The position numbers and the translations under genes are program-made. 64,000 nt of DNA. Origin: Hyphomicrobiales bacterium. Lineage in GTDB: Bacteria > Pseudomonadota > Alphaproteobacteria > Rhizobiales > Rhizobiaceae. The stretch's first letter is position 1, and each line of letters opens with the position of its first letter. Below are positions 1 through 9,042 of this stretch, one piece after another. The DNA lies in assembly GCA_900472395.1 (NCBI GenBank), contig UCHV01000024.1:156708-220707 (forward strand). The letters are read 5' to 3'. Below the pieces are notes generated by a model. That model was not told where the DNA came from, did no database searches, and worked only from the letters and a program-made list of their open reading frames with translations.

Positions 1-323
1 ACCGCCTGCAGAATGCGATGTCCCGCCTCAAGGCTCCTGTCATCCGGCACCGGGTGAGCCGCCTCGATGATCTCAATGCGGCCGGCCGCCACGCCATGTC
101 CGTAGCGGGTGACGACAACGCCGGAGACATCGACATCGGGCCATGCGGCGTCCAGCGCGGCGGCCATTGCAGCAGAGGCTTTTCCCGCTCCGACCACCAC
201 GCATCTGCCGATCGGCTTTTCCGGCAGATTGCGCAGCACTGCCGCGGAGGGTGCCGAACTCTGGATTGCGGCATCGAACATCTGGCGCAACAGGCGACGG
301 ACAGTCTCATCATTCCAATGCAT
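1..323 (-). CDS. Glycerate 2-kinase (TtuD/GckA, DUF4147/MOFRL), 5' part only
   Basis: This is the N-terminal ~107 residues of a glycerate 2-kinase (older name hydroxypyruvate reductase TtuD), which phosphorylates D-glycerate to 2-phosphoglycerate. The reading frame starts at an ATG whose complement is at 321-323 and runs off the left edge. The glycine-rich VVVGAGKASAAMA motif lies near residues 43-55, and AAHPVPDD follows, both typical of the family. It matches the first third of the frameshifted paralogue at 51941-53201. It lies 131 bases downstream of the ABC ATPase, on the same strand as the uptake and dehydratase genes, so it probably ends that sugar-acid pathway. The C-terminal MOFRL domain is outside the window, so integrity cannot be judged. 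Confidence 0.85.
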   Translation of the reverse strand, partial: MHWNDETVRRLLRQMFDAAIQSSAPSAAVLRNLPEKPIGRCVVVGAGKASAAMAAALDAAWPDVDVSGVVVTRYGHGVAAGRIEIIEAAHPVPDDRSLEAGHRILQA

Positions 324-453
324 TGCGGATAGTCTCGTTGGGTCGTCAAAGCGGTGATCTGCGGCGTCTGGACCTGCCTTGGCCTTGCATCGGCGCCCGG
401 TTTTTCTGATCTGGCGACGGTGAAGTCTGGCCAAGGCAAGCCTCGGGCCAAGG

Positions 454-1536
454 TCAGACGGAAAGCCTTCGGCCGTTTTCGGTTGCTTCGAAGAACTGGA
501 CCTTGTCTTGTTGGGGGTGAAGCCAGATCATCTCTCCGGGCCTCAGCCTAGACCTTTCCTTGACGACAACGGAGAGGCGTGTGCCGCAGGCCGAAGCGAT
601 GACAACGGTTTCCGGTCCGGTTGCCTCGACAACCGAAACCGTCGCGGGAAAGGCCATGGCGCTGTTCTGTCGCACGATGGTCAGTTCTTCCGGCCGGATC
701 GCCAGGACGACGTCGACATCCTTGGGGAGGTCAGGAGGTAGAGGAAGCGGGATCCGCGTTCCGTCCGACGCGATGAAGGCCTGGCCTTCCGGCCGATCCA
801 ACTGGCCCGCGACGAAATTCATGGCCGGCGAGCCGATGAAGCCGGCAACGAAGCGGTTGGCGGGCCGGTCATAAAGATCAAGCGGGTGGCCCACCTGTTC
901 GATATGGCCATCGCGCATGACGACGATCTTGTCGGCCATGGTCATCGCCTCGATCTGGTCGTGGGTCACATAGACCGTGGTCGCGCCGAGCCGCTGGTGC
1001 AGTTCCTTGATCTCCGCGCGCATCTGCACGCGCAGCTTGGCGTCAAGATTGGACAGAGGTTCGTCGAACAGGAATACTTGCGGATTGCGGACGATCGCTC
1101 GACCCATGGCCACACGTTGGCGCTGGCCACCGGACAGCTGTTTTGGCTTGCGGTCCAGCAGCGGCTCGAGCCCAAGAATGGCGGCGGCATGTTCCACCGC
1201 GGTATCAATTTCGGACTGCGGCTTTCCGGCAAGCCTCAGGGCGAAACTCATATTTTTGCGGACTGTCATATGCGGATAGAGGGCATAGGATTGGAACACC
1301 ATGGCGATGTCGCGCTCTTTCGGGCGGACCTTATTGACCACCCGGCCGCCAATACTGATCGTGCCGCCGGAAATTTCCTCAAGACCAGCGATCATCCGCA
1401 GTAAGGTGGATTTGCCGCAGCCGGACGGGCCGACGAGAACGACGAATTCTCCGTCCTCCACCGTCATGTCCAGTTCATGCAGCGCCCGATATGACCCATA
1501 TCGCTTTACCAGCTTATTCAATGCAACTTGAGCCAA
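454..1536 (-). CDS. CUT1 sugar ABC transporter ATPase (UgpC/MalK type)
   Basis: Cytoplasmic ATPase that powers sugar import; 360 residues, normal for MalK/UgpC proteins. Walker A GPSGCGKST is at residues 36-44, the Q-loop Gln near 82, signature LSGGQRQ near 134-140, Walker B with DEP near 154-160 and the H-loop His near 192. A C-terminal regulatory (TOBE/MalK-like) domain fills the last ~120 residues. The start is TTG at 1536, with AGGAGG eight bases upstream; the nearby ATG at 1543 is out of frame. It is the last transporter gene of the operon, behind two permeases and a binding protein. Such ATPases are often shared between transporters, and three paralogues lie in this window. Confidence 0.95.
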   Translation of the reverse strand: MAQVALNKLVKRYGSYRALHELDMTVEDGEFVVLVGPSGCGKSTLLRMIAGLEEISGGTISIGGRVVNKVRPKERDIAMVFQSYALYPHMTVRKNMSFALRLAGKPQSEIDTAVEHAAAILGLEPLLDRKPKQLSGGQRQRVAMGRAIVRNPQVFLFDEPLSNLDAKLRVQMRAEIKELHQRLGATTVYVTHDQIEAMTMADKIVVMRDGHIEQVGHPLDLYDRPANRFVAGFIGSPAMNFVAGQLDRPEGQAFIASDGTRIPLPLPPDLPKDVDVVLAIRPEELTIVRQNSAMAFPATVSVVEATGPETVVIASACGTRLSVVVKERSRLRPGEMIWLHPQQDKVQFFEATENGRRLSV

Positions 1537-1567
1537 AGGCCATTCCTCCTAGTATGATGAGCGTCCG

Positions 1568-2395
1568 TCAGCCCTTCGTGGCGCCGGACATGAGACCGCC
1601 GACGAACATGCGCTGCATCACCAGAAAGATGAGCGCGATGGGCAGGGTCATGACGAAGGATGCCGCCATGACCGCACCCCAGTCGGTGTCGAATTCGGTC
1701 GAGAACTCCGCAAGCCCGATCGGCAGCGTCTTCATCTCCTTTTCGGTGGCGAAGGACAGCGCGAAGACGAATTCATTCCAGGTGGCGACGAAGGAGTAGA
1801 GTGTGACGGCAATGATGCCGGGCGTGACGAGCGGAAGCGAGATGCGGAAAAGCACGCCGAGCTGGCTCGCGCCATCGATGATCGCCGCGTCTTCCAATTC
1901 CTTCGGGATGCTGCGGAAATAGCCCGTCAGCATCCAGACGCTGAGCGGCAGCGTGAGAATGAGGTAGACAAGGATCAGGCCGAGATAGGTGTTAATCAGG
2001 CCCAGATAGTTGAGAACGATATAGAGTGGCACGATCACGGTCGCTGTCGGCAGAAGCTGTCCGATCAGGACGAAGGCCAAAGCTGCGGAACGGCCGCGAA
2101 AGTCGAACCGGGCAAAGCCGTAGGCCGCGAAGATCGCAAAAACCAGCGCCAGGAAGGTGGAGCCAACCGAGATGATCAGGCTGTTGACGAAATAACGGGG
2201 GATGTTCGATTCGAACAGGACATTGCGGAAGTTGTCGAGTGTCGGCGGCGATGGCAGCCACCGCGGCGGTATGGTGTAGAGCTGCGACAGCGGTTTGAAC
2301 GCCGAGACGGCCATCCAGAGAAAGGGGAAGACGGCGAGCACGACCAGGATCAGGACGGGCAGGGCGATGAGAGCGGTACGGCGCCTGTCGCGCAT
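1568..2395 (-). CDS. CUT1 ABC transporter permease (MalG type)
   Basis: Inner-membrane permease of 275 residues with about six hydrophobic segments. The cytoplasmic EAA loop (EDAAIIDGAS) is near residue 180 and contacts the ATPase. The short N-terminus followed directly by a membrane segment is typical of the MalG-like partner. It starts three bases after the MalF-like permease stop and is followed 32 bases later by the ATPase, so the genes are co-transcribed. The substrate is unknown; the neighbouring uxuA and enolase-superfamily genes suggest a sugar acid or a glycoside of one. Confidence 0.94.
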   Translation of the reverse strand: MRDRRRTALIALPVLILVVLAVFPFLWMAVSAFKPLSQLYTIPPRWLPSPPTLDNFRNVLFESNIPRYFVNSLIISVGSTFLALVFAIFAAYGFARFDFRGRSAALAFVLIGQLLPTATVIVPLYIVLNYLGLINTYLGLILVYLILTLPLSVWMLTGYFRSIPKELEDAAIIDGASQLGVLFRISLPLVTPGIIAVTLYSFVATWNEFVFALSFATEKEMKTLPIGLAEFSTEFDTDWGAVMAASFVMTLPIALIFLVMQRMFVGGLMSGATKG

Positions 2396-2398
2396 GGG

Positions 2399-3259
2399 TC
2401 AGTCCTTTTCCTGCGCCGCGAAGACGCGCATGTAGAGTACGATGATGACGCAGATGAACAGGAAGTAGACGACCGACAGCGCGGCAGCGCGGTTGAACTC
2501 GAAATACTCGAAGGCCTGCACATAGATCTGGATGGGAAAGATCATCGAACGGTTGGCCGGCCCGCCGCCGGTGATGGAATAGATGATCGTGATGCCGTCC
2601 AGCGCCCAGATCGTGAGCAGCAAGGTGATGGAGACGAGCACCGGGCGCAGCTGCGGCAGCATGATGTGCCAGATCTCGTGCCAGAAGCTGGCGCCGTCGA
2701 CCCGCACCGCTTCATAAAGCTCCTCGGGCACGGATTGCAGGCCCGCCAGCACCATGACCGCGACGAAAGGAAACATCTTCCAGGCATTGACTGCAATCAG
2801 CGCCGGCATGACGGTATTGGGATTGGTCAGCCAGCCGATCGGTTCCGCAATGATCCCGACCTGCATCAGCATGTAATTGATGATCCCGTAATCGGTGTGG
2901 AACATCCAGGCCCAGGTCATGGCGGCGACAATGCCCGGCACCACCCACGGGATCAGCATCAGCGAACGCACCAGCGAGCGACCGGCAAAGGTCTGGTTCA
3001 GCAGGATCCCGGCCAGGATGCCGAGAAGCAGCTGGAAGACCACCGAGCCGATCACGTAATAGGCCGTGTTGAAGAGGATCAGCCTTGTCGAGGGCGCGCT
3101 GATGGCAATGTTGAAGTTGCGCATGCCGGCAAAGGCACCATTGGCATCCGTGACGCTGAGCTGCGCTGTGGAGACCATCGGATAGACGATCAGCGCGGCC
3201 AACAGCAGCATGGTCGGCAGGATGAACCAGATGCCGGGATTGATGTTTCGCAGTGTCAT
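2399..3259 (-). CDS. CUT1 ABC transporter permease (MalF type)
   Basis: Inner-membrane permease with six predicted membrane segments and an EAA loop (YEAVRVDGAS) in the C-terminal half. I chose the ATG at 3259, giving MTLRNINPG and 286 residues, because the next residues match where family members begin. The frame stays open to a GTG at 3307, adding 16 low-complexity residues, but neither start has a convincing SD. It lies between the binding protein and the MalG-like permease. Confidence 0.92.
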   Translation of the reverse strand: MTLRNINPGIWFILPTMLLLAALIVYPMVSTAQLSVTDANGAFAGMRNFNIAISAPSTRLILFNTAYYVIGSVVFQLLLGILAGILLNQTFAGRSLVRSLMLIPWVVPGIVAAMTWAWMFHTDYGIINYMLMQVGIIAEPIGWLTNPNTVMPALIAVNAWKMFPFVAVMVLAGLQSVPEELYEAVRVDGASFWHEIWHIMLPQLRPVLVSITLLLTIWALDGITIIYSITGGGPANRSMIFPIQIYVQAFEYFEFNRAAALSVVYFLFICVIIVLYMRVFAAQEKD

Positions 3260-3324
3260 GAGAATGTCCGATGTTATGCGCCCGGCCCCAGCGGCCGGGT
3301 GCGCCACTCACCGTCCCGGGAGGA

Positions 3325-4581
3325 TCACTGCGTCAGCAGCAAATTGATCTCTTCGGCCGCCGCATCCATGGATTCCTGCACCGTGCCGCTCTGGAGCAGG
3401 GCTTCCTGCAGATGGTTGTAATAGACCTGGCCGATCTGGCCCCATTGTGGAATGGCCGGCTGCGGGCGGGCATGCTTCAGCATTTCCTTGTGCGCATCCA
3501 TGATCGGGTCCGCAAAGCGTTTGTCGTTAAGGCCAGACATCGCGGCGGGAAAGGTCGTCGTGTAAGCGGCCTGGCGCTCGGGCTTAGCCATGAAGGCGGC
3601 AAGCTTGATCGCGGCCTCCTTGTTCGGCGCGGCAGCGGGAATGATGAAATTCCAGCCGCCCAGAATGGCTGCCGTCTCCTTGCCTTCCGGATGTGGCAGC
3701 GGGCCGACGCCGATCTCGATATCCGGCGCCGCGGCGCGGATGCGCTCGATATCGGATGTGGCGCCGGGAATCATCGCCACATTGCCTACCTGGAACAGCC
3801 GGCGCAGGGCATTGGAATCGTTTTCCAGCGTCGAAGGTGGCGAGACTTTGTGAGTCGTGAAAAGATCGACATAGAGCTTCACCCCTTCCACCGATGCCGG
3901 CGAGTTGATGATGACCTCCTTGCTGTCCGGCCCGAGAATGCCGCCGCCATTCATCCACATGAAGGGCAGCGAGCGGAACAGCGCATTGCCGGGCTGATCG
4001 GCGCCGCCGCCGGAGACGCCATATCCGAATACCTGCTGGCCCTTGCTGTTCTTGCGGGTCAGGGTCTTCGCCATCTCGACGAATTCGGTCCAGGTCTTTG
4101 GCGGCGTCTCGGGATCGAGGCCGGCCTCCTTGAAGGCACCCTTGTTGTAGATCAAGGCATGCGCTTCCGCCTGGAAGGGCAGGCCGTAGAGCTGCCGCTG
4201 ATGGGTCGCTGTATCGAGGCTCGCCGGCAATATGTCCTGGAAGTCCACGCCTGCCGCGGTAAGCTTGTCCTTCAGCGGTTCGAGCTTGCCGGTCTGTGCC
4301 AGCGGGATGTTCGCGCCGTTCTGCACATCGATCAGGTCGGGCGTGCTGCCGGATTGCAGCGCGACCAGAATCCGGCTTTGCAGGCCGCCGGCGACATTGG
4401 CTTCGACGCGGATCGTGACGTCCGGATTTTCCTTCATGAACTCCGCGGCATAATCCTTCGCCTTCTGCTCATTCCAGTTCATCGTCCACCATACGAGGTC
4501 GGCGGCGGATGCAAGGCTTTCCTGTGACAGCAGCAGGGCAATCCCCGCCGCCAATGTCTTCGTCATGCGCTTCATGGTCAT
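3325..4581 (-). CDS. CUT1 sugar-binding protein (UgpB-like, SBP family 1)
   Basis: Periplasmic substrate-binding protein, 418 residues. An N-terminal signal peptide (positively charged MTMKRMTK, hydrophobic core, probable cleavage after ASA) precedes the mature DLVWWTMNW start. GGAGGAG lies immediately upstream; spacing favours the second ATG (4575) over the first (4581). It is the first transporter gene of the operon, 32 bases after uxuA. That order places uptake of the ligand directly beside a sugar-acid dehydratase. Ligand identity cannot be read from sequence. Confidence 0.94.
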   Translation of the reverse strand: MTMKRMTKTLAAGIALLLSQESLASAADLVWWTMNWNEQKAKDYAAEFMKENPDVTIRVEANVAGGLQSRILVALQSGSTPDLIDVQNGANIPLAQTGKLEPLKDKLTAAGVDFQDILPASLDTATHQRQLYGLPFQAEAHALIYNKGAFKEAGLDPETPPKTWTEFVEMAKTLTRKNSKGQQVFGYGVSGGGADQPGNALFRSLPFMWMNGGGILGPDSKEVIINSPASVEGVKLYVDLFTTHKVSPPSTLENDSNALRRLFQVGNVAMIPGATSDIERIRAAAPDIEIGVGPLPHPEGKETAAILGGWNFIIPAAAPNKEAAIKLAAFMAKPERQAAYTTTFPAAMSGLNDKRFADPIMDAHKEMLKHARPQPAIPQWGQIGQVYYNHLQEALLQSGTVQESMDAAAEEINLLLTQ

Positions 4582-4613
4582 TCTCCTCCCTAGAACCTGT
4601 TGAAGCCAAAAGC

Positions 4614-5747
4614 TCAGACCGTCTCCCCAACGGCAGCATTCGGATTGGACCGGGCACCCGTCGAGTGACCCGGAAGCTGTGCATGGTCGATAAGTGCCCG
4701 CATGTAGCCGATCGTGTAGGCCATGCCGGCATGCCAGGGCGCTTTGCTGTGGACCTCCGGGACATGGTCGGGAACCATGATCCCGTCGAACTCCTCCTCC
4801 CGCAGGATCCGGACGATTTCGGCCATATCCACATCGCCATTGTCGACGAAGGTCTCCTCGTAATGGGGGACCTTGCCGCGCACATTGCGGAAGTGCACAT
4901 AGGCGATACGTCCGGCGCGGGCGAAGCGCCGCGTCGTGTCATAGACATTGCCGGTCGTCATTTCCTGCAGCGAACCAATGCAGAATTCCAGCGCATTGGA
5001 CGGGCTGTCGATAATGGATGTGAGCCTTTCGTATTTCGAAGGCTGATTGACGAGGCGCGCAGTGCCGCGCAGGGTCTCCATCGGCGGATCATCCGGATGC
5101 GCCGCCAGCCGCACGCCTGCGGCTTCGGCGACCGGTACGAGCTCCTTCAGGAACCACTCGAGCCGCTGCCATAGTTCCGCTTCCGAAACCGTGATAGGTG
5201 CGGCAGCTTCGACGCCGGGCCGATAGCGCATGTTCCACACCATGCCGTCGGGGATCGGCGCCTGCGCGTCGAAGCTGCTGGCATCGAAGACGGAGGTCAC
5301 GGCGCCGCCGCGGCCGACCGGCAGGCGTCGCCAGCCCCACACGCCGGCAAGCGAGAAATTGTAGCCGATCACCTTGATGCCGGCGCGGCCGGCATCCTCG
5401 ACAAGCCGCTTCAGTGCGTCCATCTGGGCGGTCTTGCGCGGACCGTCGAGCAGGATGTCCGACCAGAAGTTCGGCGCGAAATTCTCCATGGCTGCGACCT
5501 GCAAGCCGTAGTCGCCCAGCATGTCGACGACGCTCTTCATATAGTCGTAGGTCCAGAGCGTTTCGTCCGTGCAATCGCCGAGGATCGGTCCCGGCTGGCC
5601 GCCGGTCAGATAGGGCTGCGGGTCTTCGGCCGGCCGGTAGCGGCCGAGATGGACGACGACATCCTCGATCCCGAGCTGCTGCGCAAACATGGCATTGTCG
5701 CGGTTCAGGCGCTTGCCCGACAGCGTCATTGCGACCCGGATGGGCAT
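4614..5747 (-). CDS. uxuA: Mannonate dehydratase
   Basis: Converts D-mannonate to 2-keto-3-deoxygluconate in hexuronate catabolism. It has 377 residues and a TIM-barrel fold of the UxuA family. Recognisable metal-site motifs are HPDDPP (residues 217-222), EFCIGS with Cys256, YVHFRN with His285 and PDHVP near 327. An upstream AGGAGG-like sequence precedes the ATG at 5747. It is followed by the CUT1 transporter and preceded, after 193 bases containing a GTTCAnnnnTGAAC palindrome, by the enolase-superfamily gene. IclR control is therefore likely. No uxaC, kdgK or kdgA is present in the window, so the pathway is completed elsewhere or the true substrate is another aldonate. Confidence 0.88.
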   Translation of the reverse strand: MPIRVAMTLSGKRLNRDNAMFAQQLGIEDVVVHLGRYRPAEDPQPYLTGGQPGPILGDCTDETLWTYDYMKSVVDMLGDYGLQVAAMENFAPNFWSDILLDGPRKTAQMDALKRLVEDAGRAGIKVIGYNFSLAGVWGWRRLPVGRGGAVTSVFDASSFDAQAPIPDGMVWNMRYRPGVEAAAPITVSEAELWQRLEWFLKELVPVAEAAGVRLAAHPDDPPMETLRGTARLVNQPSKYERLTSIIDSPSNALEFCIGSLQEMTTGNVYDTTRRFARAGRIAYVHFRNVRGKVPHYEETFVDNGDVDMAEIVRILREEEFDGIMVPDHVPEVHSKAPWHAGMAYTIGYMRALIDHAQLPGHSTGARSNPNAAVGETV

Positions 5748-5777
5748 GCACTCCTCCTTTGCATCCCGTCACAATCA

Positions 5778-5792
5778 GTTCAAATGTGAACG
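5778..5792. promoter_or_regulatory. Putative IclR-type operator upstream of uxuA
   Basis: The sequence GTTCAAATGTGAACG carries perfect inverted arms GTTCA/TGAAC around four bases. It sits 31 bases upstream of the uxuA ATG. A near-identical 15-mer (one mismatch) lies at 8098-8112, between the iclR-type gene and the divergent RraA-like gene. Assignment to that regulator is inferred from proximity. Confidence 0.5.
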
Positions 5793-5940
5793 TTATGTGT
5801 TCGTATTAGAATGAGCTGTGCCAGGGTCGCTGTCAAGCAACATATGCGGGAAAAAGAGCCGTCGCCTTTCGGAGCGCAAGTGGGTTCGCGCCGCGGCCGA
5901 TAGCCGCGACGTTGATTTTGACGTCCAGTACTGGCTGAGA

Positions 5941-7137
5941 TCAGTCGAAGAAGCCGCGATCGTCTTCCGCGAGATAGTCGATCGCCTTGTCGACGATGAA
6001 ATCCACACCCATGCCCGGCCGGTCCCAGACGTCGACAAAGCCATCCTTGACGATGGGGTTGGGCAGGCCCTCGACGATGTCGTACCACCAGTCCGGCTCG
6101 CCGATAGGGATCTCGAAGGCGATGTAGTTCTGGGGCAGGGTGGCGGAGACCTGAACCAGCGCCGCCAGCCCGAGAAGACCATTCGCCGTGCCGTGAGGCG
6201 CAAACAGCAGACCGTGGATTTCGGCGTATTCCGCAACGCGTTTCAGCTCGGCAATCCCACCCACATCGCAGGGGTCGGGACCGAGAATATTGACGGCGCG
6301 CGTTTCGATGAGCTGACGGAAATTCTGGCGCAGATAGATCTGCTCCCCCGTATGGATCGGCGTCGTCGTGCTCATGGTCAGATCGCGATAGGCCGGCGCA
6401 CCCACATAAGGGGTTTGATCGCCGGTCAGAATATCCTCGATCCACATGAGGTTGAGCGGCTCCATCGCCTTGGCGAATTTTTTCGCGTCCGGCAAAGTCC
6501 AGCCCGGTCCGCAGTCGAGCGCCAGGCCCACCGTGTCACCGGTCACCTCCTTCATCGCCTCGACACAGGCGACGACATGGTTGAACCCCTTTTCCGTCAG
6601 ATAACCGGTGTCCCGCAATCCCGGCATGGGCTCGGTCGTCACTTCGCCATAATGGAAATCGGGGATCTGACGCGCCATCGGACTGTGAAAGGCGATTGGT
6701 TGCTTGATGATGGTGAAGCCCTCCGGCGAGTCCATCATCTTCCTGCAGTCGGCAGCGTAATCATCCGGCCCCCAGCCGGTCATCGGGAAACGGACGCCGC
6801 CGTTATAAACACGCACTTTGTCGCGCACCTTGCCGCCCAGCAATTTGTAGACCGGCACACCGGCCGCCTTTCCGGCAAGGTCCCAGCAGGCCATTTCGAT
6901 CGCGCTGATGGCGCTGCCCCAGGGTTTGAACGCGCCGCGGTGGCGGATGCGCAGCATGACGCGCTCCACATCCGTCGGATCCATTCCCAGGATCATCTCG
7001 CGCAGCAGCAGGATGTGATCCTTCGCATAGGGTTTCCAGAACTCCACCTGGCCGTAGCCGGAAAGCCCCTCATCCGTCACAAGGCGCACGACAGGGTGGC
7101 GCCCCAGAAGCGCACATTTCACATCGATGATCTTCAA
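5941..7137 (-). CDS. Enolase-superfamily (mandelate racemase/MLE) sugar-acid dehydratase
   Basis: Likely dehydrates an aldonate or similar acid through an enolate intermediate. Expected active-site pieces are visible: Lys in FTIIKQP, metal-ligand acids in LALDCGPG, MWIEDIL and HTGEQIY, and a C-terminal His in APHGTANG. This arrangement resembles the D-galactonate dehydratase/mandelate racemase subgroup. I chose a TTG start at 7137 because GGGAGGAAG lies just upstream. A further 13 codons to another TTG (7176) overlap the regulator stop and encode low-complexity sequence. The product is about 398 residues. It lies directly behind the IclR gene and upstream of uxuA. The exact substrate is not determinable. 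Confidence 0.9.
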   Translation of the reverse strand: MKIIDVKCALLGRHPVVRLVTDEGLSGYGQVEFWKPYAKDHILLLREMILGMDPTDVERVMLRIRHRGAFKPWGSAISAIEMACWDLAGKAAGVPVYKLLGGKVRDKVRVYNGGVRFPMTGWGPDDYAADCRKMMDSPEGFTIIKQPIAFHSPMARQIPDFHYGEVTTEPMPGLRDTGYLTEKGFNHVVACVEAMKEVTGDTVGLALDCGPGWTLPDAKKFAKAMEPLNLMWIEDILTGDQTPYVGAPAYRDLTMSTTTPIHTGEQIYLRQNFRQLIETRAVNILGPDPCDVGGIAELKRVAEYAEIHGLLFAPHGTANGLLGLAALVQVSATLPQNYIAFEIPIGEPDWWYDIVEGLPNPIVKDGFVDVWDRPGMGVDFIVDKAIDYLAEDDRGFFD

Positions 7138-7172
7138 TTCTTCCTCCCGCTGCCGCCGATGCGGCGGCTCGA

Positions 7173-7961
7173 TCAAATATCCGGAATGCGACTGGAGATG
7201 TCGGCGGCGGAATCGATCACCATGTCGCGCAGCCGGTCGCGCTCCTCATTTTCCTTGTCCGCCGCCAGATAAGGAATGCTCAGCGCCGCGATTACGCGGC
7301 CGGAAGGCGCGGTGACAGGGGCTGCCACGGCCCAGACACTGCCACCATGCTCGCCGCGGTCGCTTGCCCAGCCCTGCTTGCGAATGCGGGTGAGTTCGCT
7401 CGAAAGCTTTGCCGCGTCGGTAATGGTGCGAGGCGTGTATTTGGCCAGCGGTGCCGCAAGGACCCGGTTGACCGCATCCGGATCCATATGCGCCAGCAGC
7501 ATTTTGCTGGCGGCGCCGGCATGAAGCGGAAAGGCCTGGCCGACTGCGGGGTTGAGCGCATATTGTCCCTGTCCCGCAAAGCTTGCCACCACCACAACCG
7601 CCTGATTGTCTAGGACGGACAGTTTGTTGGCCTCGCCGGTCGCTTCGGCAAGCTTCTTCATCGTCGGCTGCGCCACCGCCACCAGGTCGAAGGTCGCTTC
7701 CGACCGCACCTTGGAAGCAAGGCTGAGCAGGCGCGGTCCAAGGACATAGGTGCCGTCAAGACGACGCTGCACGACGTTATGCGCATGCAGCGTGTTGAGG
7801 ATCCGGTAGACCGTACTGCGTGGCATGGACAGCTGTTCCGACAGGCCGCGGATCGTTTCGCCCGCCGGCTGAAGCTCCAGCGAAGACAGGATCTCCATCA
7901 TCCGCTCCAGAACCGGAACGCCGTTCTTGTCCTTGTCGTCTTGGTTGGTCTCGTCGCTCAT
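7173..7961 (-). CDS. IclR-family transcriptional regulator
   Basis: DNA-binding regulator of 262 residues. An N-terminal winged helix-turn-helix is seen (LSEQLSMPRSTVYRILNTL, residues ~44-62), followed by the IclR effector domain, including KLSVLDNQAVVVVAS and the typical HAGAASKMLLA segment. It is divergent from the RraA-like gene and followed on its own strand by the enolase-superfamily and uxuA genes. It therefore probably controls both arms. Candidate operator palindromes in the 340-base divergent region and upstream of uxuA support this. Confidence 0.93.
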   Translation of the reverse strand: MSDETNQDDKDKNGVPVLERMMEILSSLELQPAGETIRGLSEQLSMPRSTVYRILNTLHAHNVVQRRLDGTYVLGPRLLSLASKVRSEATFDLVAVAQPTMKKLAEATGEANKLSVLDNQAVVVVASFAGQGQYALNPAVGQAFPLHAGAASKMLLAHMDPDAVNRVLAAPLAKYTPRTITDAAKLSSELTRIRKQGWASDRGEHGGSVWAVAAPVTAPSGRVIAALSIPYLAADKENEERDRLRDMVIDSAADISSRIPDI

Positions 7962-8301
7962 CCAATATCCGTGCCTATCAGTCAGTTACGAATGAAGTAA
8001 ATTCTCATTTGGAGCAATAACCTATTTTTCCCGGCTCGGCATCATTCCCTCATTGACACCGGCTCTGTCAACATTCATTCTGAAATGAACAGTAGCTGTT
8101 TAAATGTGAACGAGTTAGGCTGATGGGAGTCGGCCGCTGGGGAGGATCGCAGTGAATTGGCCGGGGTGAGCCATGCTCGCCCGTGCCTGGCGCAAATGGC
8201 GCGAAGTCGGTGGTAGACCGCCAGCGACGACAGAAATTTCAAAGACTTGAACCTTTTGACGCCGCTCCTACAGGGGGCGGCACAATGAAAGCAGGACACT
8301 C
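7962..8301. promoter_or_regulatory. Divergent control region between iclR-type gene and RraA-like gene
   Basis: No gene is seen here. Three inverted repeats cluster together: TTGACA/TGTCAA with seven bases between (8053-8071), TTCATTCTGAAATGAA (8074-8089), and GTTTAAATGTGAACG (8098-8112). The last matches the uxuA-upstream site at 14 of 15 positions. This is the expected location of promoters and operators for both directions. The remaining ~180 bases up to 8301 show nothing clear beyond a weak SD (AGCAGGA) before the ATG at 8302. Confidence 0.55.
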
Positions 8302-9042
8302 ATGATCCAGACACAGGACATCAAACGCCCGCCGCGCGAATGGGTGGAGGCGATCAAGAAGATCGGCGCCGCCACCTCTTCAAGCCAGCTCAGCAAGATG
8401 GGCATCCGCAACACCCATATCTGCGGCCCCGTTTCCAAGCGGGAAGGGGCGGTGATGTGTGGTCCGGCGCTGACCCTCCAATTCGTCCCCAAGCGCGAGG
8501 ATCTGCAGGATGCGGACGAATATGCGCAGCCGGAGAAGCAGCTTCACCGGCACGTGCTCTATCACACGCAGCCGGGTGACGTGGTCGTGGTGGATGCCCG
8601 CGGCGACATGAAGAGCGGTATATTCGGCGAGATGATGCTGACCTATTTCCAGGGCAAAGGCGGCGCCGGCGTGGTGATCGATGGCTGCCTGCGCGATTAT
8701 CCGAACGCCAAACATCTCGACCTGGGACTGTGGATCCGCGGATTGACCCCGAATTTCCACACGCAGACGGACCTGATGCCCTGGGGCGTCAACGTGCCCA
8801 TCTCGTGCGGCGGCGTGTTCGTCATGCCGGGGGATATCATCGTTGCCGATGATGACGGCGCAGTGGTGGTGCCGGTGTCGCATGCCGAGGAGCTGATCAA
8901 GCGGGCCTCCACCCATCATGAGTGGGAGGAATTCTCCAAGGAAAAGCTTCTCGCCGGCGGCGAGCTCAAGCGCTACTATCCTCTTCATGACGAAGCACGG
9001 CCGGAATACGAGGAGTGGCTGCGCAATAAGGCAACCACCTGA
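8302..9042 (+). CDS. RraA-like aldolase/decarboxylase family protein
   Basis: Protein of 246 residues with the RraA/HMG aldolase fold (also annotated dimethylmenaquinone methyltransferase-like). Family motifs include GDVVVVDARGD, SGIFGEMM, VIDGCLRD with the conserved Arg-Asp pair, and MPGDIIVADDDGAVVVP. Enzymes of this fold cleave 4-hydroxy-2-oxo acids or decarboxylate oxaloacetate with a divalent metal. True RraA proteins are ~160 residues, so this longer form is more likely a catabolic aldolase than the RNase E inhibitor. Its stop overlaps the start of the downstream SMP-30 gene by one base, showing translational coupling. Confidence 0.87.
   Translation: MIQTQDIKRPPREWVEAIKKIGAATSSSQLSKMGIRNTHICGPVSKREGAVMCGPALTLQFVPKREDLQDADEYAQPEKQLHRHVLYHTQPGDVVVVDARGDMKSGIFGEMMLTYFQGKGGAGVVIDGCLRDYPNAKHLDLGLWIRGLTPNFHTQTDLMPWGVNVPISCGGVFVMPGDIIVADDDGAVVVPVSHAEELIKRASTHHEWEEFSKEKLLAGGELKRYYPLHDEARPEYEEWLRNKATT

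Noticed and set aside
3271..4527. 418-codon plus-strand frame opposite the first binding protein
   Set aside because: It has the same length as the real gene only because it mirrors its codons. No SD and no motifs; the minus strand has a signal peptide and SBP features.
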